64,000 bases of DNA from Maricaulis sp. (GTDB taxonomy: Bacteria > Pseudomonadota > Alphaproteobacteria > Caulobacterales > Maricaulaceae). The position numbers and the translations under genes were made by a program. Below are positions 34,219 to 44,700 of this stretch, in pieces. The stretch is from positions 62,001-126,000 of the forward strand of contig NZ_JASBRW010000076.1 of the NCBI RefSeq assembly GCF_030149235.1, given 5' to 3'. The notes beneath the pieces are model-generated. The model was not told the DNA's origin. It saw only the letters and a program-made list of their open reading frames with translations, and made no database searches. How positions within the stretch are numbered: the stretch's first letter is position 1; every line of letters begins with the position of its first letter.

Positions 34219-35450
34219 TGGACCTGACTTCAGAACACATGCAGGGCGAACCCCGCCAGCCGTCCGCCGGACCGATCGATCGACTTGTCAAATCCTGGCT
34301 CAGCAAGGCCATGGCCCGCGTCGAGGATGTACGCCTGATGGTACAGCTGCCGTCAGGCTATCGCTTTGTCTGCGGACACCCGGATGCGACGCGCGATATT
34401 GAATGGTCGCTGAAGCGCTGGAATGCGGTGATGCGGATCGCGTCGAGCGGCGCGCTGGGCTTTGCCGAAGGCTATATCAATGACGAATGGGATACGCCGG
34501 ACCTGCAGGCTCTGCTGACCACCCTTTCTGCAGAACTCGACAAGATCCAGACGGCTCAGCGCCGCAGCGGACCGAGCCGGCTTCTGGCGCGCCTGAAGCA
34601 CCTGCGCAACGCCAACACCCGCAAGGGCAGCCGCCGCAATATCTCTTTCCATTACGACCTCGGAAACACGTTCTACAGCCATTGGCTGGACGAAACGATG
34701 ACCTATTCCTCGGCCGTATTCGAACAGCTTGACGAACCCCTCGCCGACGCCCAGCGCCGCAAGTATCGCCGTATTTGCGACCAGCTCGAGCTCAAAGAAG
34801 ACCAGACCGTGCTTGAGATCGGTTGCGGCTGGGGCGGTTTTGCTGAAGTCGCAGCCGGCGAATACGGCGCCCGCGTCACCGGTGTAACCCTGTCCAAGGA
34901 ACAGCTCGATTTTGCGCAGCAGCGCATGCTTCGGCTCGGCCTGGCTGACAAGGTTGATCTGCGGCTGCAGGATTACCGCGATATTCCGGAGACCTTTGAC
35001 GCCATCGCCTCGATCGAAATGTTCGAGGCCGTCGGCGAAGAACATTGGCCGATCTATTTCAAGAAGCTTCAGTCCTGCCTGAAACCGGGGGGCAAGGCTG
35101 CGCTGCAGATCATCACCATCCGGGAACAAGATTTCGAGGGTTATCGCCACGCGGTCGACTTCATCCAGAAATACATCTTCCCGGGCGGCATGCTGCCACC
35201 GCCAGTGAAACTGACAGAACTGGCCGGCGAAGCGGGGCTGGAGGAAGACAACGTCTCCATGTTCGCATCTAGCTATGCAGAGACGCTGCGGCGCTGGCAT
35301 GAGGATTTCGATTCCGACTGGGACCGTATCGAACCCCTCGGCTTTGATCAGCGCTTCCGCCGGATCTGGAAATATTATCTGGCTTATTGCGAAGCCGGTT
35401 TCGATACGGGCCGCATCGATGTCGGCCAATTCGTCTACCGCAAACCCTAG
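34218..35450 (+). CDS. cfa: Cyclopropane-fatty-acyl-phospholipid synthase family protein
   Basis: A 410-residue SAM-dependent enzyme. The SAM site is VLEIGCGWGGFAEVAAGEYG, with RRNISFHYDLGNTFYSHWLDETMTYSSA upstream and SIEMFEAVGEEHWPIYF and YIFPGGMLPP downstream, the usual layout of Cfa. These enzymes methylenate double bonds of membrane phospholipid acyl chains; relatives make furan fatty acids or methyl branches. In the ECF regulon context it would change the membrane during singlet-oxygen stress. The start ATG 34218 overlaps the DUF1365 stop. Confidence 0.93.
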   Translation: MDLTSEHMQGEPRQPSAGPIDRLVKSWLSKAMARVEDVRLMVQLPSGYRFVCGHPDATRDIEWSLKRWNAVMRIASSGALGFAEGYINDEWDTPDLQALLTTLSAELDKIQTAQRRSGPSRLLARLKHLRNANTRKGSRRNISFHYDLGNTFYSHWLDETMTYSSAVFEQLDEPLADAQRRKYRRICDQLELKEDQTVLEIGCGWGGFAEVAAGEYGARVTGVTLSKEQLDFAQQRMLRLGLADKVDLRLQDYRDIPETFDAIASIEMFEAVGEEHWPIYFKKLQSCLKPGGKAALQIITIREQDFEGYRHAVDFIQKYIFPGGMLPPPVKLTELAGEAGLEEDNVSMFASSYAETLRRWHEDFDSDWDRIEPLGFDQRFRRIWKYYLAYCEAGFDTGRIDVGQFVYRKP

Positions 35451-35472
35451 GCTCATAATAAATTACCGTCCT

Positions 35473-35518
35473 ACTGCGCTCATGGTGAAGAAGCGCAGTG
35501 GCTGGAAGCGGAGTTTTT
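35473..35518 (+). terminator. Candidate terminator after cfa
   Basis: A perfect 8-bp stem ACTGCGCT (35473-35480) with AGCGCAGT (35492-35499) has an 11-nt loop. A run of five T follows only 14 bases later, so it is a weak or partial terminator. Confidence 0.35.
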
Positions 35519-35564
35519 ACTTCTGCTTGCTAGCGTCCCTCCCAAAGAAAAAACGGGATGGGTG

Positions 35565-37709
35565 ATGCGTAAGCCGCTCGAGAAAAGACTGGCCTTGTAT
35601 CTCAGCGCCGCGGCGATCCTTTCGCTGATTGCGTCGGTGCTGACGATCTACTTCTTCGTCGGGACACTGAACCGGAACGCGGCGGACACCGATCGCCGGC
35701 TGATCACCGCGGGGATTGAGTCTGCGGCACGCCAAACCGAGGCCTGGGCAGCTGACTATGGCTGGTGGGAAGAAGCCCTGTTTCTCTTTGATGCCGGCAG
35801 TACTACCGTGCTGAGCTCGGCCATGGCGTCCCCGTTTGACGATCACGACGGCTTCGATCTCGTTGTGTTGTCGGAAGCAGGCGGACGCTCCTTTGGCTGG
35901 CATCGCGACACCGGACTGAAAGTCCGTCCGCGCCCGCTCGACCCGGAAATCCTGACGGGCCTGCGCAGGGGCCTGCAGCAAAGTGTCGATGACGGCCGGT
36001 TTGTCACCAGTCAATTCGCGGACCGTGACGGCATTCTGTATCTCCTCTCGGTCACGACGCTCGGAGACAGTGACGACCGGGCATCAATAGACGAGATGTC
36101 AGCACCCATCATTGTCATCGGTACGCGGATCGACAAATCCTTCATCGACCAGATCGAGCAGAACTTCCTGATTGAGAACATACGTCTGGTCGAGGAAGAC
36201 CGCATGCCTGTTCCGGGTGCGGTACAGCTTACCAACCAGGCAGGGGAGGTTATTGGCGAACTGGTCTGGACCCAGTCGACCCCAGGCATTGATACCCTGC
36301 GCGTCGCGATGGTGCCGATCGTCGGCTATATTCTCGTCTTCATGCTCGCCTTCCACGTTATGCGCCGGCGTGTCCGCCGACTGGCACGCCGCTCGGAGGC
36401 CAATGAGCGCCGGGCTCGCCGCGCCGCGGCACGCGATGCCCTGACAGGCCTGTCCAACCGCCAGGGTTTCAACCAGTACATCGCCCGCCCCGAATCCCTT
36501 CGCGCGGCCCGCGATGGAGAAGCCGCGGTGATCTACATCGACCTCAATGGCTTCAAGGCGGTCAATGACAAGGCCGGGCACCAGGCCGGCGATACCGTGC
36601 TGAAAACGGTTGCTGGACGGTTCCGCAAGAACATGCCGTTGAATGTGCACACAGCCCGGATCGGCGGCGATGAATTCGCCTGTGTCGTGCTGGGCTCCAA
36701 TGCGTCCCACCAAGCGCTGGAATTGGCGCGGACGATCTCAGATTTCCTGGCCGACCCGGTTCAGGTCGACGGCCGCGATTATGATATCGGCGGGGCAATC
36801 GGTGTGAGCTGGTCGACCTATGATCAGCCGCGCGCCTTCAAGGACCTGGTGGAAGAGGCCGATATGGCCATGTACCGGGCCAAGGCAGAACAGCTCGATC
36901 AGCCACTGACCTATGATTGCTCGCTCGGCATTGAGCACAATCGACGCCGCGATCTCGAGGCGGACATGGAAGCCGGTCTGGAGCGTGGCGAATTCTATGT
37001 CGTCTACCAGCCCATCGTCGATGCGGCCGACGGTTCTATCCGCTCTGTCGAGGCCCTGGCCCGCTGGGAACACCCGACCCGTGGCGCTGTGCCGCCGGAC
37101 GTGTTTATCCCGATCGCCGAGCGCTCAAAACTGATCCAGAAACTGGGCGATTTCGTCCTCGACACGGTGTGCCAGGACTTCGCCGCCTGCTCCGAACATA
37201 CCGTATCGATCAATCTCTCGCCGGCTCAGCTCAACAGTCCCGATGTCTGCCAGCGCTATGTTGCCAAGCTCGAGGCCGCCGGTCTGTCACCCGATCTGAT
37301 CGAGATCGAGCTGACCGAAGCGGTCCTGGTCGACGATTTCGAGCGCGCGCGGGAGCGCCTGCTGCAATTCGCTGCGGCCGGCTTCCGTCTCAACCTGGAT
37401 GATTTCGGCACCGGCTTTGCCGGGATGGGCTATCTGCACCAGATCCCCTTCAACAAGATCAAGATCGACAAGAGCTTTGTCCGCTCGATCGGCAAGGGCG
37501 ATGGTTCCAACAAAATGCTGCAGGCGATGTCACTCCTGGGCGACGCCCTGCAGAAGGACCTCGTCGCCGAAGGGGTGGAAACCGAAGCGCAGGCCTCCAT
37601 GCTGCGCCTGCTCGGCTTCCGCTATCTGCAAGGCTGGCATTTCGGCCGACCTTTGACCGCCTCGGCGCTGCGCCAGCATCTCCGCGACTACCGGCACACC
37701 GGAACCTAA
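35565..37709 (+). CDS. CHASE4-GGDEF-EAL membrane protein
   Basis: About 714 residues. Two transmembrane helices (about 10-32 and 245-265) bracket a periplasmic sensor of about 210 residues with the CHASE4-like AAWAADYGWWEEALFLFD pattern. The GGDEF domain has an intact RIGGDEFACVVLG. The EAL domain has an intact SVEALARWEHPT plus ELTEAVL and NLDDFGTGFAGMGYL, so both cyclic-di-GMP synthesis and hydrolysis are possible. The start may be GTG 35562 or ATG 35565. It stands alone between cfa and modA and would tune surface attachment or motility. Confidence 0.93.
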   Translation: MRKPLEKRLALYLSAAAILSLIASVLTIYFFVGTLNRNAADTDRRLITAGIESAARQTEAWAADYGWWEEALFLFDAGSTTVLSSAMASPFDDHDGFDLVVLSEAGGRSFGWHRDTGLKVRPRPLDPEILTGLRRGLQQSVDDGRFVTSQFADRDGILYLLSVTTLGDSDDRASIDEMSAPIIVIGTRIDKSFIDQIEQNFLIENIRLVEEDRMPVPGAVQLTNQAGEVIGELVWTQSTPGIDTLRVAMVPIVGYILVFMLAFHVMRRRVRRLARRSEANERRARRAAARDALTGLSNRQGFNQYIARPESLRAARDGEAAVIYIDLNGFKAVNDKAGHQAGDTVLKTVAGRFRKNMPLNVHTARIGGDEFACVVLGSNASHQALELARTISDFLADPVQVDGRDYDIGGAIGVSWSTYDQPRAFKDLVEEADMAMYRAKAEQLDQPLTYDCSLGIEHNRRRDLEADMEAGLERGEFYVVYQPIVDAADGSIRSVEALARWEHPTRGAVPPDVFIPIAERSKLIQKLGDFVLDTVCQDFAACSEHTVSINLSPAQLNSPDVCQRYVAKLEAAGLSPDLIEIELTEAVLVDDFERARERLLQFAAAGFRLNLDDFGTGFAGMGYLHQIPFNKIKIDKSFVRSIGKGDGSNKMLQAMSLLGDALQKDLVAEGVETEAQASMLRLLGFRYLQGWHFGRPLTASALRQHLRDYRHTGT

Positions 37710-37718
37710 CCGCCAAGC

Positions 37719-37737
37719 CCGCTGGACGACCCAGCGG
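37719..37737 (+). other. Small hairpin between the GGDEF-EAL gene and modA
   Basis: CCGCTGG and CCAGCGG form a 7-bp stem around ACGAC in the 49-bp gap. No T run follows, so it is not a typical terminator. It could be a weak pause site or a molybdate-related control element; neither can be shown. Confidence 0.3.
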
Positions 37738-37758
37738 CTCGCGCGCCATAGTCCGTGC

Positions 37759-38520
37759 ATGCGTGACGGGCTCAAACTCCTGCTTCTGCTCGGTCTAATG
37801 GCCGTTTCCAGCGCCTCTGCGCGGGCGGATGAGATCCGCGTCGCCGTAGCGGCAAATTTCCTTGCGACCGCGCGGCAACTGGAAACGGCATTCGAGGCCG
37901 AACACGACCACGAAGTCACCCTGATCGCGGGCTCCACAGGCCTGCTTTATGCCCAGATCGTTCAGGGTGCGCCTTTCGATCTTCTTCTGGCCGCCGACCA
38001 GGTCCGGCCTGAAAGCCTGGAGGAAGCCGGGTTAGGTGTTGCCGGCTCGCGCTTCACTTATGCGGCCGGCCAGCTCAGCCTGCTCGTGCCGGGCAGACAG
38101 GGTGATGCAAACGAGCTCGGCCAGGTGCTGCAACAGGCCCGCCGCATCGCCATGGCCCAACCGGCCCTTGCGCCCTATGGCTTGGCTGCGGAACAGGCCC
38201 TCACAGCACTCGGACTGGATGATGAGACGGCACACCGGCGCGTCTATGGTCTCAACGTGGCGCAGGTCTATGCCGTTGTGATCACGGGTAATGCCGATGC
38301 CGGCTTTGTCGCCCGTGCGGCGACGCATCAGAACGTTGTACCGGCAGACTTCCGGGTGATTGACGTGCCCACCGAGTTACATGCGCCCGTGCACCAGGAT
38401 GCAATCCTCCTGTCTGGCGCCTCCGACCCGATCGCCGCACGGCGCTTTCTCGACTTTCTGCGTTCACCCCCCGCGCGCGCCCTCATCGAATCGGCTGGAT
38501 ATTCAAGCGTGGCACCATGA
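37759..38520 (+). CDS. modA: Molybdate ABC transporter substrate-binding protein ModA
   Basis: A 253-residue periplasmic binding protein with a signal peptide of about 22 residues (GLKLLLLLGLMAVSSASARA). The mature start IRVAVAANFLATARQLETAFE, then LIAGSTGLLYAQI and GAPFDLLLAAD are ModA features; SADAGFVA-like NADAGFVARAA lies near the C-terminus. It binds molybdate or tungstate. It overlaps modB by four bases. Its cargo serves the cofactor genes at 4.4-8.9 kb. Confidence 0.95.
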   Translation: MRDGLKLLLLLGLMAVSSASARADEIRVAVAANFLATARQLETAFEAEHDHEVTLIAGSTGLLYAQIVQGAPFDLLLAADQVRPESLEEAGLGVAGSRFTYAAGQLSLLVPGRQGDANELGQVLQQARRIAMAQPALAPYGLAAEQALTALGLDDETAHRRVYGLNVAQVYAVVITGNADAGFVARAATHQNVVPADFRVIDVPTELHAPVHQDAILLSGASDPIAARRFLDFLRSPPARALIESAGYSSVAP

Positions 38521-39191
38521 GCGCGGAGTGGGAGAGCATTTTTCTCAGCCTGCGGCTGGCAGGACTGGTGACCGTCATGCTTCTGGTCATCGCGACACCT
38601 CTGGCTTGGTGGCTGGCCCGGTCCCGGGACCCGCTGCGGCCGGTCGTCGAGGCCCTGACGGCGTTACCGCTCGTCCTGCCGCCGACCGTACTCGGCTTCT
38701 ACCTGCTTATCCTGCTCAATCCGCAATCACCGATCGGGTCGTTCTGGCGCGAATGGACCGGCGGGTCGCTGACCTTCTCTTTTGCCGGTCTGGTCGTCGC
38801 TTCCATCGTGTACTCCTTGCCCTTTGCCGTACAGCCACTGCAAACGGCTTTCGCCAGTGTCGGCCGTGGTCAGTTGGAGGCGGCGACCAGCCTGGGCGCA
38901 GGCCCGCTTGACCGTTTCCTGCACATTGTCATCCCGCACTCGATCCGTGGCTATATCACCGCGGCCGTACTCAGCTTTTCCCACACGCTGGGAGAATTCG
39001 GCATTGTCCTGATGATGGGCGGATCCATTCCGGGCGAGACACGCGTTGTGTCCATCGCCCTTTTCGAAGCCGTTGAGACCCTCGACTACGACACCGCTCA
39101 TACGCTCGCCGCCGGTCTCATCCTCTTCGCGTTTGTAACCTTGCTTGCCGTGTTCGCTCTCAATCGCCGTTTCCCTGTCCATGTCCGCTGA
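38517..39191 (+). CDS. modB: Molybdate ABC transporter permease ModB
   Basis: A 224-residue inner membrane permease with five or so hydrophobic segments. The ABC-contact loop is EAATSLGAGPLDRFLHIVIPHS, and TLGEFGIVLMMGGSIPGET is typical of ModB. It overlaps both neighbours, modA by four bases and modC by eleven. Confidence 0.95.
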   Translation: MSAEWESIFLSLRLAGLVTVMLLVIATPLAWWLARSRDPLRPVVEALTALPLVLPPTVLGFYLLILLNPQSPIGSFWREWTGGSLTFSFAGLVVASIVYSLPFAVQPLQTAFASVGRGQLEAATSLGAGPLDRFLHIVIPHSIRGYITAAVLSFSHTLGEFGIVLMMGGSIPGETRVVSIALFEAVETLDYDTAHTLAAGLILFAFVTLLAVFALNRRFPVHVR

Positions 39192-40269
39192 AGACCTGAC
39201 CCTCGACCTCCGGTGGAGCCGGCCCGGTTTCACCCTGCGGGTCGACACCGTGATCCCGGCTCAGGGTGTGACCGGCGTGTTCGGAGCGAGCGGTAGCGGC
39301 AAGACCTCATTGCTCCGCCTGATCGCCGGATTCGAGACCTCTGGCGCAGGGGTTATCCGTCTTGGCGGAACGGATTGGTCCAAAACCGGCGGAGGCAATA
39401 GTCTGCCCCCCCACAAACGGCGGATCGGCTATGTGACCCAGCATGCCGACCTGTTCGAGCATCTCGATGTGCGCGGCAATCTCGACTTTGCTGCCCGGCG
39501 CTCTGGTCTTCCGGTCGACCGGCAGGACGGCATTATCGAAGCCCTTGAGCTCGACACCCTGCTCGGGCGGCGGACGGGCCAGCTATCGGGCGGCGAAAAG
39601 CAACGCGTCGCCCTGGCGCGGGCACTGATGAGCGATCCCAAACTCCTGATGCTGGACGAACCTCTTTCGGCCCTCGACCGGGGACGGCGCCAGAAATTGA
39701 TTGCCTATATCCGCAACAGCCTCGCCGGGTTCCCCGGGCCAGTGCTTTATGTTAGCCATGACCTGGACGAGATGCTGGCCCTGACGGACCGGGTGCTCCT
39801 GCTCGAACATGGATCCATCCGGTACCAAGGTGACACCTCTGACGGGCTCTCCAACTATCTCGTGCAGACCGATCAGGGCGAACAGGCCGCCGGTGTGCTC
39901 AGCGGGCAGATTGAAGCCCATGATCACGGCCTGGCTCTGAGTCGGGTCGCGATTGCAGGCGGGGTAATCTACCTGCCCGATCTGCTCGACCGGCCGCCCG
40001 GCGCCCCGGTACGCCTGCGCATAGCCGCCCGCGATGTAATCCTGGCTCGCAACGAGCCCCAAGGGTTGAGCATTCGCAACCGGCTGAAGGCGACGATCAC
40101 GGCGATCGATGCAGACCTCGCCCCGGCATTCTGCCTCGTCCGGCTGCAGCTTGCCGGCGGGACCGGCCTCACCGCCCGTTTGACCCGGGCCGCTGTGCAA
40201 GAGCTCTCGCTGGAGCCCGGTGACCCGGTTCTCGCCTTGATCAAGACCGCCTCCCTGGCATCGCTCTGA
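39181..40269 (+). CDS. modC: Molybdate ABC transporter ATP-binding protein ModC
   Basis: A 362-residue ATPase. It has Walker A GASGSGKTSLLRL, the signature LSGGEKQRVALARAL, Walker B LLMLDEPLSALD and the H-loop YVSHDLDEM. The C-terminal 130 residues form the TOBE/molybdate-binding domain usual in ModC. ATG 39181 lies inside the end of modB and fits the domain start; the ORF-track start adds 12 residues translated from modB sequence. Confidence 0.95.
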   Translation: MSAEDLTLDLRWSRPGFTLRVDTVIPAQGVTGVFGASGSGKTSLLRLIAGFETSGAGVIRLGGTDWSKTGGGNSLPPHKRRIGYVTQHADLFEHLDVRGNLDFAARRSGLPVDRQDGIIEALELDTLLGRRTGQLSGGEKQRVALARALMSDPKLLMLDEPLSALDRGRRQKLIAYIRNSLAGFPGPVLYVSHDLDEMLALTDRVLLLEHGSIRYQGDTSDGLSNYLVQTDQGEQAAGVLSGQIEAHDHGLALSRVAIAGGVIYLPDLLDRPPGAPVRLRIAARDVILARNEPQGLSIRNRLKATITAIDADLAPAFCLVRLQLAGGTGLTARLTRAAVQELSLEPGDPVLALIKTASLASL

Positions 40270-40271
40270 CC

Positions 40272-40285
40272 TTGAGCCGCGACAA
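40272..40285 (+). promoter_or_regulatory. Candidate FNR/FixK-type box upstream of hemN
   Basis: TTGAGCCGCGACAA is a 7-of-8 match to the TTGA-N6-TCAA half-site consensus of Crp/Fnr anaerobic regulators. It is 78 bp upstream of hemN, a gene commonly controlled this way. One mismatch in a single short site makes this tentative. Confidence 0.35.
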
Positions 40286-40362
40286 ATTGCTGCTGCGCGA
40301 TTTGGGCACATCGTGGGCCCCCTCTTGCCTGCCTATAGTCCCAAAAAATTCAGGGAATACCG

Positions 40363-41703
40363 ATGACCGCCACCGATCCGCCCGCACCGCGCTTCCTGCC
40401 CCAATTGGCCTGCGAAACCGTACCCCGCTATACCTCCTATCCGCCGGCAACAGGCTTTGAGGCGGACACCGGGGCGCAAAGCTGGAGCCGCTGGATGCAC
40501 GCCCTGCCGGACAACCCGGCCGTCTCGCTCTACCTGCACATCCCGTTCTGCAAATCCATGTGCTGGTATTGTGGCTGTCACACAACAATTCCCAACCGGC
40601 GCGATCGGATCGAGCGATATGTCGAGGCTCTGCTGCTTGAGTTCGACCAGCGGGCAGCGCAATTGCCGAGCGGCCACAGCGTGCACCATGTGCATTTTGG
40701 CGGCGGCTCTCCGGACATGCTGGACACAGTCGAATTCGGACGCATTCTGGGCCGGATCCGTGAGTGCTTTACCCTGGCACCGGACGCAGAAATCGCTGCA
40801 GAACTCGACCCGCGTGGGGTCACCCCTGAACTGGCAGCAAGCTTGGTCGAGAACGGGTTCAACCGGGCAAGCTTGGGGGTCCAGGACCTTTCGGAGGAGG
40901 TTCAGACCCTGATCCACCGGATCCAGCCTCTCGCGACTGTCGAGAAGGCGGTCGAAACGCTGCGCTCTGCCGGCATCCCGGCGATCAATCTCGACATCAT
41001 GTATGGCCTTCCCGCCCAGACCCGCGAGCGGGTGGCGCGAACGGCACGCTGCGCCGCCATGCTCAAGCCGGACCGTATTGCCCTGTTCGGCTATGCCCAT
41101 GTGCCCTGGTTCAAGAAACATCAACGCGCCATTCCGGAAGACCGGTTACCCGGTGCCCAGGCACGCTTCGACCAGATGTTCACGGCGTCTGGCGTACTGG
41201 AGCTGGCGGGTTATGAACCGGTCGGCTTCGATCACTTCGCCAAGCCGGATGATCCGCTGGCCATCGCGGCCCGGGAGGGCACGCTGAACCGGAACTTTCA
41301 GGGCTATACCGATGACCGCTATGACGTCCTCATCGGCCTGGGGGCTTCGGCAATCAGTGAAGCGCCCGGCGGCTATATCCAGAACCAGCCGGACCCGGCG
41401 CTCTATGCACAGGCATTGGAAAACAAGGCCAGTGCCATGATCCGCGGGCGTGCCCGCAACGACGAGGAGCGGCAGGCCGGTGCGCGTATCGAGCGCCTGC
41501 TGTGCGACTTTCGCCTGCCTGCCGATGTTGTCGATGCACAGGACCGCGCCGCATTGAACGAACTCAACGCGCTTGGACTGGTCGAGGATAATGGCGAAGG
41601 CCTGACTGTGACCCCGGCCGGACGCCCCTATGTGCGCAATATCGCCGCCCGCCTCGACCCGGCTTTCGTCACCGGGGCCCAGCGCCACAGCGTCGCTGTT
41701 TAG
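40363..41703 (+). CDS. hemN: Oxygen-independent coproporphyrinogen III oxidase HemN
   Basis: A 446-residue radical SAM enzyme that decarboxylates coproporphyrinogen III in heme synthesis without oxygen. The cluster motif CKSMCWYCGCHT (CxxxCxxC plus the extra Cys of true HemN), the N-terminal VPRYTSYPPATGF and HFGGGSPDML support HemN rather than the HemW-type homologue. It stands 93 bp downstream of modC and ends at a strong terminator. Its presence suggests growth at low oxygen. Confidence 0.94.
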   Translation: MTATDPPAPRFLPQLACETVPRYTSYPPATGFEADTGAQSWSRWMHALPDNPAVSLYLHIPFCKSMCWYCGCHTTIPNRRDRIERYVEALLLEFDQRAAQLPSGHSVHHVHFGGGSPDMLDTVEFGRILGRIRECFTLAPDAEIAAELDPRGVTPELAASLVENGFNRASLGVQDLSEEVQTLIHRIQPLATVEKAVETLRSAGIPAINLDIMYGLPAQTRERVARTARCAAMLKPDRIALFGYAHVPWFKKHQRAIPEDRLPGAQARFDQMFTASGVLELAGYEPVGFDHFAKPDDPLAIAAREGTLNRNFQGYTDDRYDVLIGLGASAISEAPGGYIQNQPDPALYAQALENKASAMIRGRARNDEERQAGARIERLLCDFRLPADVVDAQDRAALNELNALGLVEDNGEGLTVTPAGRPYVRNIAARLDPAFVTGAQRHSVAV

Positions 41704-41730
41704 CCCTTTTATCCGACGACCAAAACAAGA

Positions 41731-41758
41731 ACGGGCGCCCCTAGGGGCGCCCGTTTTG
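41731..41758. terminator. Bidirectional terminator between hemN and the autotransporter gene
   Basis: A perfect 11-bp stem, ACGGGCGCCCC (41731-41741) with GGGGCGCCCGT (41744-41754), has a 2-nt TA loop. It is followed by TTT on the plus strand and preceded by AAAACAAG, giving a T-rich tail on the minus strand. It lies between two convergent stops and can end both transcripts. Confidence 0.88.
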
Positions 41759-41779
41759 CGTTTATTGGTTTGATCGGGC

Positions 41780-44700
41780 CTAGAACTTAAAGCCGATCTC
41801 GAAGCCGGCGCTGTGGTTCTCGGTCGTCTCGCCGTACTCGCCATTATAGCCGAGCGAGACGCGCAGATTGTCGCCATTGGACAGGTCGACCGCGGCATCG
41901 AAGGTGATCATCTCCTGATCAATCTCGGTGATGATATCGGCCGGAACAACACCCGCCGGAGCATCACGGAAGCTGATCGGCAGACCCACATGATCCTGTG
42001 CCGTGAACCGCGCACCAATGCCGAAGGACAGACGGGCATAGCCATTTTCCTCACGGTCATGGATATAGCCGAACTCCACATTCGGCGCCGCCGACGTGAT
42101 GTACTGCGTGTGACCATCGGAGCGAACGCCATTGCCGTCTGCACCCATCTCGAAGAGACCGTCATGGATCAGCGAGGTCGCCGCGAACTCGATGGAGGGA
42201 AGGATGTAGGCATTGCCGTCATCGGACTCGATGCGATGGCCAGCCTCGAAGCGCAGATCGACATAACCCGCTTCCGGCTCGCTCTCGATCGTGAACTGCT
42301 CCCACAGCTGCATCAGACGGACGGTCTCATACTTCATCCAGCCGCCGGTCAGCGAGCCGCTGATTACTCCGCCGTCAGCCCAGTGACGCTGCAGGGTCGC
42401 ACCCACGGTCACACCATCACCATTGGTGTTGGCCCGCACCCCATCGATGGAGTGGATGTTGATCGACTCGATACCGATCGCCATACCCACGCGCCACTCC
42501 TCGTTGATCGGACGCTGATAGCCCGCCCGCAGAGAGGTCGTATGGGTCTGCGTGCCGAAGCGCTCGAAGCTTGAGTCACGATCGGCCGTACCCGCATCCA
42601 GACGGAAGAAGCTGCATTCCTCATCGAGGCTCAACATCGTATCCGTACCGCAGCCCTGCAGATCATCGCTGAAGCTGGACGCCGTGTTGAGCAGGCCCTG
42701 AAGCGGAGCGATATGCGGCTCCGGATTCAGTTCCGTCATGAGGACGTTGTAGAGCGCTTCGTCCTGAAGATTGCCGAGCCATGCCAGCAGACGGCCGGTC
42801 CCCTCCGCACCACCAACCAGCAGGTTGGAGTCCATGTGATAGCCCATCTCCCGCTCATTGCGGTTGAGGCCGTTCACACCGCCGAAGTCGGTATCGATAT
42901 TGAGCAGGACATCACCGGCCTGCGTGGTGATGGAGAAGTCCACCGCCAGCGTATCCGTGATCTCAAGACCATTATCTGTCGCCGTTCCCGTTGCAGACGT
43001 GAACAGCGGCGTTGCCTCCGCGTCGGACAGCCAGATGAAGGTGACATCACCGGTGCCGTCGACATCGGTATCTCCGGTCAGCGTGACCAGGTCATACTCA
43101 TACGGGCCGAAGGCGACGTCGAAGTTGAGATAACCGGTATCAGTCTGAACATAATTACCGTCCAGCTGGACGTCATTGATGACCCGGGCACCGTAATAGA
43201 TGTTGAACAGCGGATCGCCTTCACCATCCAGGTTGTAGAACTCCGCCGACGGATCCTGCAGGTCGATCGGCAGCGTCGTTGCCGCCAGACCCATCAGGAA
43301 ATTACCTTCATTGGTGAAGGTCGCCGGATCACCCGGAGCCGCATCCAGCGGCGTTACCGGAGCAGCATCCATGACCGAGATCACCGGAGCGATCGAGGTC
43401 TGGACTTGCGGGGCCAGATCATTTTGGACCGCCAGCTTCGGAGCCGGAGCCGCCACCGGATCAGCGGAGGCCAGAACGATCTCGCTTGCAGCATCATCGC
43501 TGGAGATCGCCGTCTCGTCCGAGGTCGCTTCCACCGGACCCATCAGACCCGACTGACCGCGTACCGGAGCCGAAGCTGCCGGCGTGGCCACACCCACGAG
43601 GCCGTTGGCCGTCGCATTGGTCGCCGTGCCGCCGGACATCGGGCCAAAGGCCTCGCCCTGACCGCTGCCGGGTTGGAAGAAGGCGAACTGGCCAGAGGCC
43701 GAGTTATCGGTCTCAACCGGACCAGACGCCGACGTGTCCAGAGTGACAGGCGTCGAAGCCGGAGCCGGTGCGTTCAGCGCCGTATCCGACGTTGCTAGCT
43801 TGATCGGCGTGGACGGCTCAGACGAGACCGTCACCTCAGAGCCCGGGGCCGTATCCGACACCGGTGCCTTCAGGTCCGTCGACACCGTCGTCACCAGACC
43901 CAGAGCACCCTGGCTCGCCGTGGGTGCAATCACCATACGCTGCGCCAACGATCGGCTACCGGCGCGGTTACCCGCTACCAGAGGCGTTTGCGGTGCACCG
44001 GACGGGTCACGCAGATCAATCGTGTTGAAGGCCATGAAGGTCGAACCGATCTGGTTGTTGAACCGGTTGATACCGGAACCCAGATCGATATTGCCGACGA
44101 CGAGACCGGTATTGTTCACCGTGTCATTACCGGTGGTCATGTTCATCGCCCAACCGGAGACGGCAGACACCGTGCCGGAGGTGTTGAGGATGTTGTTGCT
44201 GCCACCGTCATAGAACACGCCCATGCCGAACAGCGATCCACCGCGGATATCGCTGTCCAGGGTGATGATCATGTCATCCGTGCCGTCACGCGCATCGGAC
44301 TGAGACAGGACCGCAACGGCATTGACGTCCGGTGCAATCACATCACCGGAGTGGATGATGTTCACTTCACCGGCAACACCGGCACCGAGGAAGCTGCCCA
44401 GGGAGCCCAGCGAGGAGCCGAAATTCCCGAGCAGACCACCACCGCCGCCGACCGACTGGGCGAAGATGCCCGTCGCGCCGAAGCCGCGGATATTGATATT
44501 ACCATTAGTGCGGATGGTGATGTCACCGCCATCGCCATCGCCGCCCGAGAACGGGTTGAGGCCGACATTGGTGGTGTAGGTGCCGAAGCCGAAGGAGTAG
44601 TCGCCGGCTGCCCCGCCGCCGCCACCGATGGACTGGGCAAAGATGCCGTAGGCACCGAAGCCTTCCGTGGTGATGTCACCGGTATGGGTGATGTTGATGT

